A DNA stretch of 64,000 bases from an uncultured Lachnospira sp. (GCA_910585095.1 CAJUBU010000002.1:185155-249154); one strand, 5' to 3'. Counted from the first letter of the stretch, positions 18,614-27,639 are shown. Program-made: numbers and translations. The notes: generated from the sequence alone by a model not told the origin.

Positions 18614-19111
18614 TTAAGCTGCGCCTTCTTCAGACTTTTCAGCAATCTGTTTAATAACACGAGCGAAGTTTGTAATAGGTGACTGGATACTTCCAAGAAG
18701 TTTTGAAAGTAACTCTTCTCTTGAAGGAATATTTGCGATAGCCTTAATACCTGCTTCATCATAATATGTTCCTTCTACAACGCCACATTTAAGCTCAAGC
18801 GCGTCTGCTGTCTTTGCAAAATTACTAAGAATCCTTGCAGGTGCTGTAGCGTCTTTTGCACTGATAGCAATTGCATTTGGTCCTTCAAGATTCTCAGTCA
18901 TTGGTTCAAAAACGGTTCCAGCAACTGCTCTCTTAACTAAAGTGTTCTTATAAACCTTATAGATAACACCCGCTTCTCTCATTTGCTTTCTAAGTTGTGT
19001 ATCTTGTTCTACTGTCAAACCGCTGTACTTAACAAGAACCACACCTGCTGCATCTTTTAAAGAAGCTGAAATCTCATCTACTATAGGCTGTTTAAGTTCT
19101 ACCTTTGCCAT
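18614..19111 (-). CDS. rplJ: 50S ribosomal protein L10
   Basis: Stalk base protein that binds 23S rRNA and L7/L12 dimers. The 165 residues begin AKVELKQPIVDEISASLK; the chosen ATG at 19111 follows a strong AAAAGGAGG. The upstream in-frame extension to 19201 lies inside the leader RNA and is not real. The C-terminal L12-binding helix ends KQIAEKSEEGAA. Expression is probably controlled by L10 binding to the leader at about 19118-19350. Confidence 0.98.
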   Translation of the reverse strand: MAKVELKQPIVDEISASLKDAAGVVLVKYSGLTVEQDTQLRKQMREAGVIYKVYKNTLVKRAVAGTVFEPMTENLEGPNAIAISAKDATAPARILSNFAKTADALELKCGVVEGTYYDEAGIKAIANIPSREELLSKLLGSIQSPITNFARVIKQIAEKSEEGAA

Positions 19112-19117
19112 GAATTT

Positions 19118-19350
19118 ACCTCCTTTTAAAATAAAATCATCGCCATACATAATCGAGTAGGGGAGAATTTCCTTACTCGCCGCGCAGGGTGCGTGCAGCA
19201 AAGCTGCTAGTTTCCTTATGCACCCCTACACATAAAAACCTTCTGTCCATATAGACAGAAGGGAAGAATAAACAATCTTAATGTTACTCCTCGGTAGGCG
19301 AATTACCTTTAACCCTTGTGGGACCATACTGTCTTAGGCGAAATATATAT
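19118..19350 (-). ncRNA. Ribosomal protein L10 leader
   Basis: A highly structured 5' leader in front of rplJ. On the minus strand it shows a CCTACCGAGGAGTAA segment typical of L10 leaders, a strong hairpin CTTCTGTCTATATGGACAGAAG, a long arm AGGGGTGCATAAG...GCACCCT, and a GCGAGTAAGG/CTCGATT region close to the ribosome binding site. Position, length and motifs fit the L10(L12)4-responsive leader of Firmicutes. Confidence 0.75.
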
Positions 19351-19429
19351 TTAATATAAAACCTTATATCAAACATACGAATTACAATATATCATTATAT
19401 ATATTGGCTGTCAATCATTTTATCAACAA

Positions 19430-20125
19430 TTAACCAACATACTTAGATGTATTAATCTTAACACTTGGTCCCATTGTAGAAGCAAGTGCAATACTTCTAA
19501 GATATTGACCTTTAACGGATGATGGTTTTGCTTTAACGATTGCATCCATAATAGCTTGGAAGTTGTCCGCTAATTGGTCTTCAGTAAATGAAGCCTTACC
19601 AATTGGCACGTGAATGATATTTGTCTTATCAAGTCTGTACTCAATCTTACCAGCCTTGATATCATTAACAGCTTTTGTTACATCCATAGTAACCGTACCA
19701 GCCTTAGGATTTGGCATTAAGCCTTTTGGTCCTAACACTCGTCCTAAACGTCCAACGACACCCATCATATCAGGAGTTGCAACAACGACATCAAACTCAA
19801 ACCAGTTATCATTTTGAATCTTTGGAATAAGTTCTTCAGCACCTACAAAATCAGCACCTGCTGCCTCAGCTTCTTCTGCCTTAGCACCTTTAGCAAACAC
19901 CAATACACGAACCTTCTTGCCTGTTCCATGTGGAAGAACAACAGCACCTCTAATCTGCTGTTCTGCATGACGTCCATCACAACCTGTTCTGATATGCGCT
20001 TCAATTGTTTCGTCGAACTTTGCAACAGCGCTCTTCTTTACAAGTGCGATAGCGTCTGTTGCTTCATATAATGTTTGGCGGTCAATATTTTTGGCTGCCT
20101 CAACGTATTTCTTTCCTCTTTTCAT
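19430..20125 (-). CDS. rplA: 50S ribosomal protein L1
   Basis: Binds 23S rRNA at the mobile L1 stalk and in many bacteria represses its own mRNA. 231 residues from the ATG at 20125, which follows TAGGAGG; an upstream extension to 20173 has no support. The motif GRLGRVLGPKGLMPNPKAGT is the L1 signature. Gene order rplK-rplA is standard, with a spacer of about 75 nt. Confidence 0.98.
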   Translation of the reverse strand: MKRGKKYVEAAKNIDRQTLYEATDAIALVKKSAVAKFDETIEAHIRTGCDGRHAEQQIRGAVVLPHGTGKKVRVLVFAKGAKAEEAEAAGADFVGAEELIPKIQNDNWFEFDVVVATPDMMGVVGRLGRVLGPKGLMPNPKAGTVTMDVTKAVNDIKAGKIEYRLDKTNIIHVPIGKASFTEDQLADNFQAIMDAIVKAKPSSVKGQYLRSIALASTMGPSVKINTSKYVG

Positions 20126-20199
20126 AATAAAAAACCTCCTAGTGGTATTATCGGAAGGGCTATTTCCTCCCACAGCAATACAGCTTTATAGCTGTTTTA

Positions 20200-20625
20200 T
20201 TAGTCCTCAACTACAATGCCCATGCTCTTAGCAGTTCCTTCTATCATAGAAGTTGCAGCTTCAATGGTTGCAGCATTTAAGTCTGGCATCTTAAGCTCAG
20301 CAATCTTTTGAACTTCTGCTCTCTTAATCTTAGCAACTTTTGTCTTGTTAGGAACACCTGAACCTGACTTAATATTGCAAGCCTTCTTAAGAAGAACTGC
20401 CGCTGGAGGAGTTTTTGTGATAAAGCTAAAACTTCTATCAGCGTAAACAGTGATGACAACAGGGATAATTAAATCCCCTTGGTCGGCTGTCTTTGCATTA
20501 AATTGCTTTGTAAACTCTACGATATTAACACCGTGCTGTCCAAGCGCTGGACCAACTGGTGGTGCTGGTGTTGCCTTACCAGCAGGAATCTGTAATTTGA
20601 TATAACCTGTTACTTTCTTTGCCAT
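20200..20625 (-). CDS. rplK: 50S ribosomal protein L11
   Basis: Component of the GTPase-associated centre; also needed for stringent RelA activation in organisms where this has been studied. 141 residues starting AKKVTGYIKLQIPAGKATPA, with the proline-rich hinge APPVGPALGQHGVNI. I use the ATG at 20625. The GTG three codons upstream overlaps the AGGAGG site and cannot be the start. Confidence 0.98.
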   Translation of the reverse strand: MAKKVTGYIKLQIPAGKATPAPPVGPALGQHGVNIVEFTKQFNAKTADQGDLIIPVVITVYADRSFSFITKTPPAAVLLKKACNIKSGSGVPNKTKVAKIKRAEVQKIAELKMPDLNAATIEAATSMIEGTAKSMGIVVED

Positions 20626-20777
20626 CTTAGGCACCTCCTAAATATAAATGTGGTTTCTGGCGACCTTTTAACATACAAAATATTCTCTTTCAATGTATTG
20701 GTCTCCCACGAACAATAACAACGATGTATTGACAACATCAATAAATGTTATGCTCTCAACTTATAAAATGTCCTTTA

Positions 20778-21329
20778 TTACATTAGTTTCACATCTGTAA
20801 AACCAATCTCAACCGGTGTTTCACGACCGAACATTTCAACATTAATTGTAAGGCACTGTTTGCCCTCATTAATGTCTCTAATAACCCCAACTGTATTCTC
20901 CCATGCACCAGAAAGAATCATTACCTGTTCACCCACTTTTCCATTAAAATGAATAACTGGTTTTTCTTTCTGCTCATTCTTGTCCTTATTATTAGAAAGA
21001 GTAATTCCAAGTGCTTTAATTTCTGAAGGAGTAAGTGGAACTGGCTTAGAACCGGGACCAACAAATCCTGTAACACCTCTCGTATTACGAACAACGTACC
21101 AACTGTCGTCATTCATAACCATGTTAATGAGTACATAACCCGGAAACATCTTTTTATCTGCTGCCTTTTGAGTACCATTTTTAATCTCAACGACTGTCTC
21201 AAGTGGTACAACTACTTCAAGTACAAGATCTTGAAGATTTCTATTTTCAACAGTTTTCTCAATGTTTGCTTTAACCTTATTCTCATATCCAGAATAAGTA
21301 TGCACTACATACCATTTTGCTTCGTCCAT
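20778..21329 (-). CDS. nusG: Transcription termination/antitermination protein NusG
   Basis: Binds RNA polymerase and couples it to other factors. The 183 residues have the NGN domain (KWYVVHTYSGYENKVKANIE at the start, FPGYVLINM, VRNTRGVTGFVG) and a C-terminal KOW domain (VGEQVMILSGAWENTVGVI). It lies after secE with a spacer of about 15 nt and before rplK, the usual arrangement. Confidence 0.98.
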   Translation of the reverse strand: MDEAKWYVVHTYSGYENKVKANIEKTVENRNLQDLVLEVVVPLETVVEIKNGTQKAADKKMFPGYVLINMVMNDDSWYVVRNTRGVTGFVGPGSKPVPLTPSEIKALGITLSNNKDKNEQKEKPVIHFNGKVGEQVMILSGAWENTVGVIRDINEGKQCLTINVEMFGRETPVEIGFTDVKLM

Positions 21330-21344
21330 GTAATCACCTTTTCC

Positions 21345-21548
21345 TTACTTCATTAAGAATTCAATTCCAAATCTTGATAATAAGTCGACAATTGAAATAA
21401 TTGCACCTAATAATACAGATACAACTAATACAGCAATGGTTTCTTTTGTGAGTGTCTTGCGGTCAGGCCAAATAATTTTGTTAAATTCAGCCTTTAAGCC
21501 CTTAAACCAGCTTTTTTTCTGCTTTTTCTCTTTAACAGTATCACCCAT
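21345..21548 (-). CDS. secE: Preprotein translocase subunit SecE
   Basis: A 67-residue single-span membrane subunit of SecYEG. A basic, Lys-rich N-terminal part contains WFKGLKAEFNKIIWPDRKTL, the conserved amphipathic helix, and is followed by one hydrophobic segment, about residues 39-60. Start after GAGGTAAGA. Encoded between rpmG and nusG. Confidence 0.97.
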   Translation of the reverse strand: MGDTVKEKKQKKSWFKGLKAEFNKIIWPDRKTLTKETIAVLVVSVLLGAIISIVDLLSRFGIEFLMK

Positions 21549-21571
21549 TATTCTTACCTCACTGTCTTAGA

Positions 21572-21721
21572 TTACTTTGTTTCCTTATGCAATGTATGTG
21601 CTTTACAGAACTTGCAATACTTTTTCGTTTCCATTCTGTCTGGATGAGCTTTCTTATCCTTTGTCATGTTGTAATTTCGCTGTTTACATTCTGTACATGC
21701 CAATGTTATCTTAATGCGCAC
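21572..21721 (-). CDS. rpmG: 50S ribosomal protein L33
   Basis: A 49-residue zinc-type L33 with two Cys pairs, CTEC and CKFC, and the characteristic RNYNMTKDKK segment. It is shorter than the usual ORF cutoffs. The start is GTG at 21721, preceded by TTGGAGGTGG, and the stop TAA is at 21572. It is the first gene of the rpmG-secE-nusG-rplKA unit and lies directly behind the promoter at 21834-21863. Retained cysteines mark the zinc-replete (C+) form. Confidence 0.95.
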   Translation of the reverse strand: MRIKITLACTECKQRNYNMTKDKKAHPDRMETKKYCKFCKAHTLHKETK

Positions 21722-21833
21722 AACTTCCACCTCCAATGTTTTATTATTATAGTGCTTAAACCTAGTAAATACTGGCTTTACACCAATCGGCTTTTTTTAG
21801 GCATAAAAAAAAGACCACTTCCATAGCTAATCT

Positions 21834-21863
21834 AATATAGCACAGCTCATTAAAATACGTCAA
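21834..21863 (-). promoter_or_regulatory. SigA-type promoter of rpmG-secE-nusG
   Basis: On the minus strand -35 TTGACG (21858-21863), an 18-bp spacer and -10 TATATT (21834-21839). The leader to rpmG is about 105 nt. Confidence 0.75.
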
Positions 21864-21905
21864 CCATTTTTTCACTTTATTGAAAATATATTGCAATTAT
21901 ATAAC

Positions 21906-23234
21906 TTATGTATCACAAAAATTAATTACTAATTCTTTTATATGGAATGTATGATTTACCAGCCAAACACGGAGTAATCGTTCCCCTAAAAAGCCATACA
22001 CTCTTTTTTGATATGTGTCATAATGACTCACATCAATTCTTTTTTCAACTTCATCAAGAATATCAAACAACCATTGACAATACACATCAAACACATTTTT
22101 TCTGCAAATCATCATATTGCCAATATTCATAAAATTACTGCTCATACACAATTCAAACGCCTGTATATACTCTGGATATCGCTGTCTTATCACATCTTTA
22201 CATATAGCTAAATCTTTTGCATAATGCTTATTTGCGTAGTATTCACCCATATTTTTATGTGTTGACATAGAACTATTACCAACAACAATATCATACTGAT
22301 TCATCAATTCGCAAACGTCGTGTTTATTTAATATCTTTTCATTGTTCAAAAAATATCTTCTATAATGACACAATCCTACAACATCACATGATACATTTTT
22401 CCAAATCCAATACATACCTGTCAATTCACAGTATGTATCATTCTTTATAGATATATGTTCTCCTGTGTCATCACCAATAAACCCAAGCGATGGTTTTTTC
22501 TGCCTGCCTACATGCAAAGGAATATACATCCCCTCATTTAAATCAATATCATCTGGAATTGTAAATATTTTATGTGCTGCAATATAGAGTCTAATATCAG
22601 ATTGTTCTGTAATCTTTATACTTGAATCTTGTTTTATATGTTCTTTAATATACAAATTGCTCTGTTTTGTTTTTCCTTTTTCATATAAATCATTTTGAAT
22701 ATTTTTTTCTTCTTCACATAAATCATTTTGAATGTCTTTTTCCTCAGCGACAAAATCATTTTCTGCTGCTTTGCCTTGAATAAGCGCATATTGTCTGCCT
22801 TCTAAATGAATCGCCTGACAAACTACATGACTTGTCATAAAATTGATAAAATCAACATCATTTGTATCTGCCACTATCATTTTGCCATGATTTAAAAGCC
22901 AATTCCATAATGCTTCTTTTGTTATCATCATTGTATTATTATATTCGCTGTACATATCGAAAAAATAGATTAAATCGTAGATTTTTGTATCTAAATTATG
23001 AATGGATTTTATATTTATAATTTTATCATATATCTTTGTATATACTGGCTGAACTTCCTCATTCATAGATATACCCTCAAGAATAATATCTTTTGAAATC
23101 TCACAATTCATAACTTGTCTTGCAACTGCCCCTATCCTTTGCAAAAATATGCCAAAGTCTAATATACTTGTCGGATTTGTCTGTTTTATCCATTCAAAAT
23201 ATAAATAAATATCATTGCGGTCCGTAATCATCAT
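21906..23234 (-). CDS. DUF4422 glycosyltransferase-like protein with N-terminal extra domain and 11-residue repeats
   Basis: About 442 residues. The C-terminal ~210 residues are a DUF4422 domain (GDDTGEHISIKNDTYCELTG, YWIWKN, VGLCHYRRYF), a family found in capsule and polysaccharide loci and thought to transfer sugars. The N-terminal ~150 residues (WIKQTNPTSILDFGIFLQRI) resemble a degenerate SAM-methyltransferase fold. The linker, residues about 155-210, is built of five 11-residue repeats of the type IQNDLYEKGKT. I start at the ATG 23234 just after TGAGGATTTTT. The leader belongs to a repeat family shared with other genes here. Confidence 0.75.
   Translation of the reverse strand: MMITDRNDIYLYFEWIKQTNPTSILDFGIFLQRIGAVARQVMNCEISKDIILEGISMNEEVQPVYTKIYDKIINIKSIHNLDTKIYDLIYFFDMYSEYNNTMMITKEALWNWLLNHGKMIVADTNDVDFINFMTSHVVCQAIHLEGRQYALIQGKAAENDFVAEEKDIQNDLCEEEKNIQNDLYEKGKTKQSNLYIKEHIKQDSSIKITEQSDIRLYIAAHKIFTIPDDIDLNEGMYIPLHVGRQKKPSLGFIGDDTGEHISIKNDTYCELTGMYWIWKNVSCDVVGLCHYRRYFLNNEKILNKHDVCELMNQYDIVVGNSSMSTHKNMGEYYANKHYAKDLAICKDVIRQRYPEYIQAFELCMSSNFMNIGNMMICRKNVFDVYCQWLFDILDEVEKRIDVSHYDTYQKRVYGFLGERLLRVWLVNHTFHIKELVINFCDT
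22610..22775 (-). repeat. Intragenic 33-bp tandem repeats
   Basis: Five successive 33-bp units encode AENDFVAEEKD, IQNDLCEEEKN, IQNDLYEKGKT, KQSNLYIKEHI and KQDSSIKITEQ. Units 2 and 3 are nearly identical at the DNA level; the outer units have drifted. Confidence 0.8.
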
Positions 23235-23334
23235 AAAAATCCTCATTTCTGCGCTGCTTTCTTGCGCAAAAAACAAAATTTAAAAAATTTTGTTTTTACA
23301 ACTTTGTGTCAAGCAACGCACAGACACAAATTGC
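23235..23334 (-). repeat. RBS-bearing leader repeat, copy A
   Basis: Minus-strand order: GCAATTTGTGTC, a short loop, GACACAAA (8-bp stem), an A/T-rich middle with its own AAAATTT palindrome, then AAGCAGCGCAGAAATGAGGA and the start codon. It matches leader copies at 53446-53507 and 59142-59229. Confidence 0.75.
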
Positions 23335-23469
23335 TAGTTAAATTTTATTTAACACTAATAACCTTACCTTTCCATAACATGCTAAATCTTATTTAACTTA
23401 TAAAATAATTTATTTTTCGCACCAGCCTCTACATTATAGTCTTTTAAGAACATCTAGTGTCTCACATTT

Positions 23470-24828
23470 TTACCCTACATTAATATGCTCCTCTGGATAC
23501 AACACTTCTTCCTTTTTACGTTTAAAAGCAAGTGTGATAGCAAAAGTCATACTTCCAATTCTACCACAATACATTACTAAAATAAGCACACATCGAGAAA
23601 ATATAGTTAAATCTCTTGTAATTCCTGTGGATAGTCCAACGGTGCCAATCGCTGAAAAAACCTCCATCAAGACATCATTCATCTGTAAATGTTGAGAAGC
23701 ACATATCGCCATCAATGCAAAAACTGCCAACCCAAGATTTAAACCTAAAACCATATTTGCCTTTTTAATATCTTCATCACCTATTCTTCTTCCAAAGATA
23801 TTACAGCCTGACGAATTGCGTATATTCGACCATATATAAACGACAAACACAACAAATGTTGTTGTTTTTATACCACCTGCTGTAGAACCTGAATTGCCTC
23901 CTATAAACATTAAAACCAAATGAAGAATAACGCTTGCATCCGCCAAATTTGCCAAATCAAGCGTATTAAAACCTGCTGTTCTTGCTGACACAGAGGTAAA
24001 AAGAGCAGACAGCGTTCTATCATAAACACCCATTCCTGCTTGCAGGTTATCTTTCTCAAAAAATGCAAATAAAGCCGCACCACCAAATATGAGTATAAGA
24101 TTTGTCACAATAACAATTTTAGAATGTAATGAATATTTAGAAAAATGAAATTTATTTTCTTTTACTTCCATCCACACAATAAAACCTAAACCACCTATAA
24201 TAATAAGCAGCATAATCGTTACATTAACAACAATATCACTTGAAAAATGTGTCAATGAAGAATACTGTTCAAATCTGCCAAACAAATCAAATCCTGCATT
24301 ACAAAAAGCCGATATGGAATGAAAAATTGCATAATAAATTCCTGTAAAAAAGCCTAATTCTGGCACAAAACGCGTTGCCAGCAGCAATGCTCCTATTCCT
24401 TCTATAATCGCTGTCCCTTTAAAAATATTTTTTGTCAACTTTACAACGCCAGACAGCTTCATAGAACTGACACTTTCTTGAATAAGATTTCTTATATTCA
24501 AACCAATTTTTTTCTTAAGCAAAACAGAAAACATCACGCTTATCGTAATAAAACCTAAACCACCTATCTGAATCATCGTCAATATGACAAGCTGCCCAAA
24601 CATTGTCCACTGCGTATATGTATCACATACGACAAGACCTGTCACGCAAGTGGCACTAGTGGCTGTAAACATTGCATCTAAAAAATTGCACCAATTTCCA
24701 TCTTGATTGGATATCGGCAGCATCAACAAGAAAGTACCAATCGCAATAATAATAAAAAACCCTAATGCCATTACCTGCGCATATGCCATTTTCCTTTTTA
24801 CTTTTTTGACTCTTTTTCTAAAAAACAT
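23470..24828 (-). CDS. TrkH/KtrB family potassium uptake protein
   Basis: Membrane-embedded K+ channel-like subunit that works with a cytosolic Ktr/Trk gating ring. The 452 residues contain about ten membrane spans and the four pore repeats, with selectivity-filter glycines in TSATCVTGLVV, SAFCNAGFD, SARTAGFNT and IGTVGLSTG. Size and the last motif fit KtrB better than E. coli TrkH. No ktrA/trkA gene is adjacent, so the regulatory partner must be elsewhere. Start after TGAGGATAAAT, a leader similar to that of the DUF4422 gene. Confidence 0.92.
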   Translation of the reverse strand: MFFRKRVKKVKRKMAYAQVMALGFFIIIAIGTFLLMLPISNQDGNWCNFLDAMFTATSATCVTGLVVCDTYTQWTMFGQLVILTMIQIGGLGFITISVMFSVLLKKKIGLNIRNLIQESVSSMKLSGVVKLTKNIFKGTAIIEGIGALLLATRFVPELGFFTGIYYAIFHSISAFCNAGFDLFGRFEQYSSLTHFSSDIVVNVTIMLLIIIGGLGFIVWMEVKENKFHFSKYSLHSKIVIVTNLILIFGGAALFAFFEKDNLQAGMGVYDRTLSALFTSVSARTAGFNTLDLANLADASVILHLVLMFIGGNSGSTAGGIKTTTFVVFVVYIWSNIRNSSGCNIFGRRIGDEDIKKANMVLGLNLGLAVFALMAICASQHLQMNDVLMEVFSAIGTVGLSTGITRDLTIFSRCVLILVMYCGRIGSMTFAITLAFKRKKEEVLYPEEHINVG

Positions 24829-24943
24829 AATTTATCCTCATTTCTGCACTGCTTTTGCACAAAGAACACATTATAACTTGATTTAATTCTCCTTATTTTA
24901 AACATAAGATTAAATATAAAAAAAATATATTTTTATAACATAA

Positions 24944-25885
24944 TCACAGCATTTTTTTCCTTTTTAAAATCCATAAAGTTATAATACATATAATAATTAT
25001 TATTCCACAAATGATAGCAAATCCATGCGGCGTATCAGCAAAAGGCATCCATTCCTCCCCTACATTCATGCCATAAATACCAGAAATAATGGTTGGTATA
25101 GCCATAACTAATGTTATTGAAGCAAGATATTTCATAACATTATTTAGTCTATTATTAATAATTGAAGTCAACAAATCTCTTGTACCATCAATCACATCTC
25201 TGTAAATAACAGTCATCTCAATCGCTTGCTGATACTCTACCATAACATCCTCAAGAAGTTCCATATCCTCTGGATATTGTTCAATTCTCTTATAACGTTT
25301 CAACCGCTCTAAAACAATGCTGTTTGCCCTTAATGACGTTGCAAAATAAACCAGTGTAGACTCTAATTCATGCAGTTCAATAATATCTGCGTCTTTTGTG
25401 TCTTTTCCAACACGTTCCTCTATCTCAACACGTTTTTTGTCAATACCACGAAGATACATTTGATACATAGAAGATGATTTTAAAAGCATCTGATAAATAA
25501 ACCGCATTTTTTTCTTAGTGCTAAAACTTCTCAGCTTACTTCTGACAAAAAATTCTAATACAGGCGTTTGTTCACGACATATTGTTATAATGGCACTTTG
25601 TTTTAATATAATGCCCAACGGAATAGTCGTATACATTTTTCTTTCATGTCTTACCTCTGGCGATGGTATATCAACAAGGATAAGGGTATACCCATCTTCA
25701 AGACTGATACGAGAACTTTCTTCTTCATCTAACGCCATCGCTAAATCATTTATCTCCAATTCATACTGCTTAGCTACTTGTGACAGCTCCTTACTAGTTG
25801 GGTCAATCAACTGAACCCACACGCCGTCTTCATAATCAGACAACTTTCTAATAATGCTTTCATCGGTCTTAAATATATTAAGCAT
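24944..25885 (-). CDS. CorA family magnesium/divalent cation transporter
   Basis: 313 residues: a large N-terminal cytosolic domain with long helices, then two C-terminal membrane spans. The invariant GMN signature is at 272-274 (IYGMN), followed by VGEEWMP in the short periplasmic-type loop. Homopentameric channel for Mg2+ or Co2+ by family knowledge. It begins about 18 nt after the HypA-like gene, so it belongs to the same transcript as the two redox/metal genes upstream. Confidence 0.93.
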   Translation of the reverse strand: MLNIFKTDESIIRKLSDYEDGVWVQLIDPTSKELSQVAKQYELEINDLAMALDEEESSRISLEDGYTLILVDIPSPEVRHERKMYTTIPLGIILKQSAIITICREQTPVLEFFVRSKLRSFSTKKKMRFIYQMLLKSSSMYQMYLRGIDKKRVEIEERVGKDTKDADIIELHELESTLVYFATSLRANSIVLERLKRYKRIEQYPEDMELLEDVMVEYQQAIEMTVIYRDVIDGTRDLLTSIINNRLNNVMKYLASITLVMAIPTIISGIYGMNVGEEWMPFADTPHGFAIICGIIIIICIITLWILKRKKML

Positions 25886-25903
25886 AGCCTCTCCTTTCTT
25901 AAA

Positions 25904-26167
25904 CTATATTAATGTTTGTCCCTGAATTTCTTTAACATACTCTGATCCATATTCCGTAAGATTTTTATTCACCTCTATTTTTAGCACAGCATCCTGCGCA
26001 ATTGTGCCTATTTTAGCCATATCAAAATAAAATAACAGCTCTTTTTCATGGATACATGAATAGGCACCAATCACTAATACAATCAAGTCCAGCTTAGTTA
26101 TACCATTTTCTTGCGCTGTTTTCAACGCAATATCTAATACTTCTCTACAAACAACCCCTTCGTGCAT
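25904..26167 (-). CDS. HypA-like protein lacking the zinc domain
   Basis: 87 residues. The N-terminal MHEGVV, GITKLDLIVLVIGAYS, and FYFDMAKIGTIAQDAVLKIE align by eye with HypA, the nickel chaperone for [NiFe] hydrogenase; His2 of MHE is the nickel ligand. The CxxC...CxxC zinc domain that should follow LKIE is absent, yet the closing strand YVKEIQ is retained, so it reads as an internal loss rather than a truncation. No hydrogenase is in the window. It starts 6 nt after the dicluster ferredoxin-like gene and probably works with that protein. Confidence 0.65.
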   Translation of the reverse strand: MHEGVVCREVLDIALKTAQENGITKLDLIVLVIGAYSCIHEKELLFYFDMAKIGTIAQDAVLKIEVNKNLTEYGSEYVKEIQGQTLI

Positions 26168-26172
26168 TTTTA

Positions 26173-27321
26173 CTAATCCTTTTTCCGCTTTGTTTTTACA
26201 AATATATTTCGCTCATCCCGAACCATCTGTCTTACAGGTTTCGGACATTGAACGATGCACTGCCCACACCCTATACATTTAGAATCATCAAATTGTAAAG
26301 TCTTTGACGACTTATCATACCATGTCGCTTCTGTCGGACAGTATCTGCCACATTGGTTACACCCCACACATTGACTGATATCCAATATTTGCGGCTTATA
26401 ATAACATTTTATAAGAAGCTGCGAAAGTGCGCCCTCTCTATATCCTTTATACAAAAAACAGCAATCTACACAACAATTGCATATCATTAGTTCATCTTCA
26501 TCTGCACTAATTCCATAATGATATACAGTGTGTATACAGCCCTGTTTTTCTAAATTATCCATCAATACAACCACTTCTTCAACACTTATTTTTCTTGATA
26601 CACCATTTTCCACTAACATATCGGACATACGCCCTACAGCAACACAGCTTTCAATAGGCATATCATACGAACAGCTTTGCCCATTTAACAAACTCATCAT
26701 TCTGCAAAAACAATTCATTACACTAATATGATCCTTATGCTTTAATAACATAGGATGCAATTCACCTGATAGATAAATTGCCTGCTCTGATGTAAGTCTT
26801 TTATTAATCTGTATTTTTTTACTATTATTTTTACTGTTATTAGAAACTACTGTTGACATTCTTCCTGTTTCATGTTCCATATGCTTTGCATTTACATAAT
26901 TCATATAAGCTCTAACAGGCAGTATATTCAGTTGTTTTAAAATATCTTCAAATTGGGAAAATTTTTTGATTAACGCTTTTCTTGTCTCATTTAAAGGACC
27001 CGATGAAAAAATTTCAATCCAGCCAGGAAATATAGGTGCTAATTCATAAATGTTATCACCATGTCTTGGCCATAATACACCTCGTTCCATTATATATAAA
27101 AAATATGTTTGAAATTCTTTATCATCAAGCTGCCATAATTTTTGTAATGCTTCTTTTGTATACTCATTTTCTCCCACAAGAAGAAGCCTGTCTAAATCGG
27201 TTTCTGTCATTGCTATCTCAAAACACTCTAATATTACCTTTACAACAGGAACGCTAAATTTAGACTTTGTATTCATTAACTTTGCAAGCTGTGCTGCCTT
27301 TTCTTTATATGATTTTTCCAC
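26173..27321 (-). CDS. 4Fe-4S dicluster-binding protein with helical N-terminal region
   Basis: 382 residues. The C-terminal part holds two ferredoxin-type motifs, CVGCNQCGRYCP and CIGCGQCIVQCPKP, each able to bind a [4Fe-4S] cluster. Upstream of these is a further Cys-rich segment (CNCCVDCCFLYKG) that could bind another metal. The N-terminal ~150 residues are helical and include WPRHGDNIYELAPIFPGW, a segment seen in uncharacterised Clostridia ferredoxin-like proteins. Soluble, with no membrane span. Electron donor and acceptor unknown. First gene of a run with the HypA-like and CorA genes. Confidence 0.8.
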   Translation of the reverse strand: MEKSYKEKAAQLAKLMNTKSKFSVPVVKVILECFEIAMTETDLDRLLLVGENEYTKEALQKLWQLDDKEFQTYFLYIMERGVLWPRHGDNIYELAPIFPGWIEIFSSGPLNETRKALIKKFSQFEDILKQLNILPVRAYMNYVNAKHMEHETGRMSTVVSNNSKNNSKKIQINKRLTSEQAIYLSGELHPMLLKHKDHISVMNCFCRMMSLLNGQSCSYDMPIESCVAVGRMSDMLVENGVSRKISVEEVVVLMDNLEKQGCIHTVYHYGISADEDELMICNCCVDCCFLYKGYREGALSQLLIKCYYKPQILDISQCVGCNQCGRYCPTEATWYDKSSKTLQFDDSKCIGCGQCIVQCPKPVRQMVRDERNIFVKTKRKKD

Positions 27322-27417
27322 AATGATAACCTCTCAAACAAAATATTTTGACTATTTTAATTCAAAGTAATAAAATTATAAACTATTTTTTACTATATTT
27401 GATAATACAATTAAGCA

Positions 27418-27516
27418 ATAAAAAGCTATCGCATTAAGTTTTTACTATTAAAAATATAGCCTCTCTTACATAATACTATATTTTTTAATAATTTTCTTAA
27501 TGTGATAGCCCTTTAA
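27418..27516. repeat. About 100-nt palindrome, GGCTGYCGCA family, copy 2
   Basis: Outer arms AAAGCTATCGCATTAAG and CTTAATGTGATAGCCCTTT; inner arms ATTAAAAAATATA-like and TATATTTTTTAAT. It has A-runs on the left and a CTTT run on the right, so it may terminate weakly in both directions. Confidence 0.65.
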
Positions 27517-27597
27517 TATTCTTAAATTAAACAACTATTGACAATCTGCTACATGCTTAGTCAATAAGACATTACAATTCCTACACTACACTTCAAA

Positions 27598-27637
27598 GTG
27601 AATCTCTCCTACCTAAGAGGCAGAAGCTTCAATAAAG
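27598..27637 (-). repeat. IS200/IS605-like solitary hairpin end, copy A
   Basis: On the minus strand TTTATTGAAGCTTCTGCCTC then TTAGGTAGGAGAGATTCAC: a short imperfect hairpin with a GAGAGATTCAC edge. It closely matches the element at 49976-50017 and more loosely those at 37974-38024 and 47504-47557. Confidence 0.5.
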
Positions 27638-27639
27638 AA

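Larger units (their letters stand above)
27322..27639. other. Intergenic region with two dispersed palindromes
   Basis: Contains the palindrome at 27418-27516 and an IS200/IS605-like hairpin end at 27598-27637, with a fragment ACAATCTGCTACATGCTTAG of the AGTTAAGC-type repeat between them. No gene is seen. Confidence 0.55.

Noticed and set aside
19112..19201. N-terminal extension of L10 to 19201
   Set aside because: It translates the structured L10 leader; the ATG at 19111 has a strong ribosome binding site and matches the family start.
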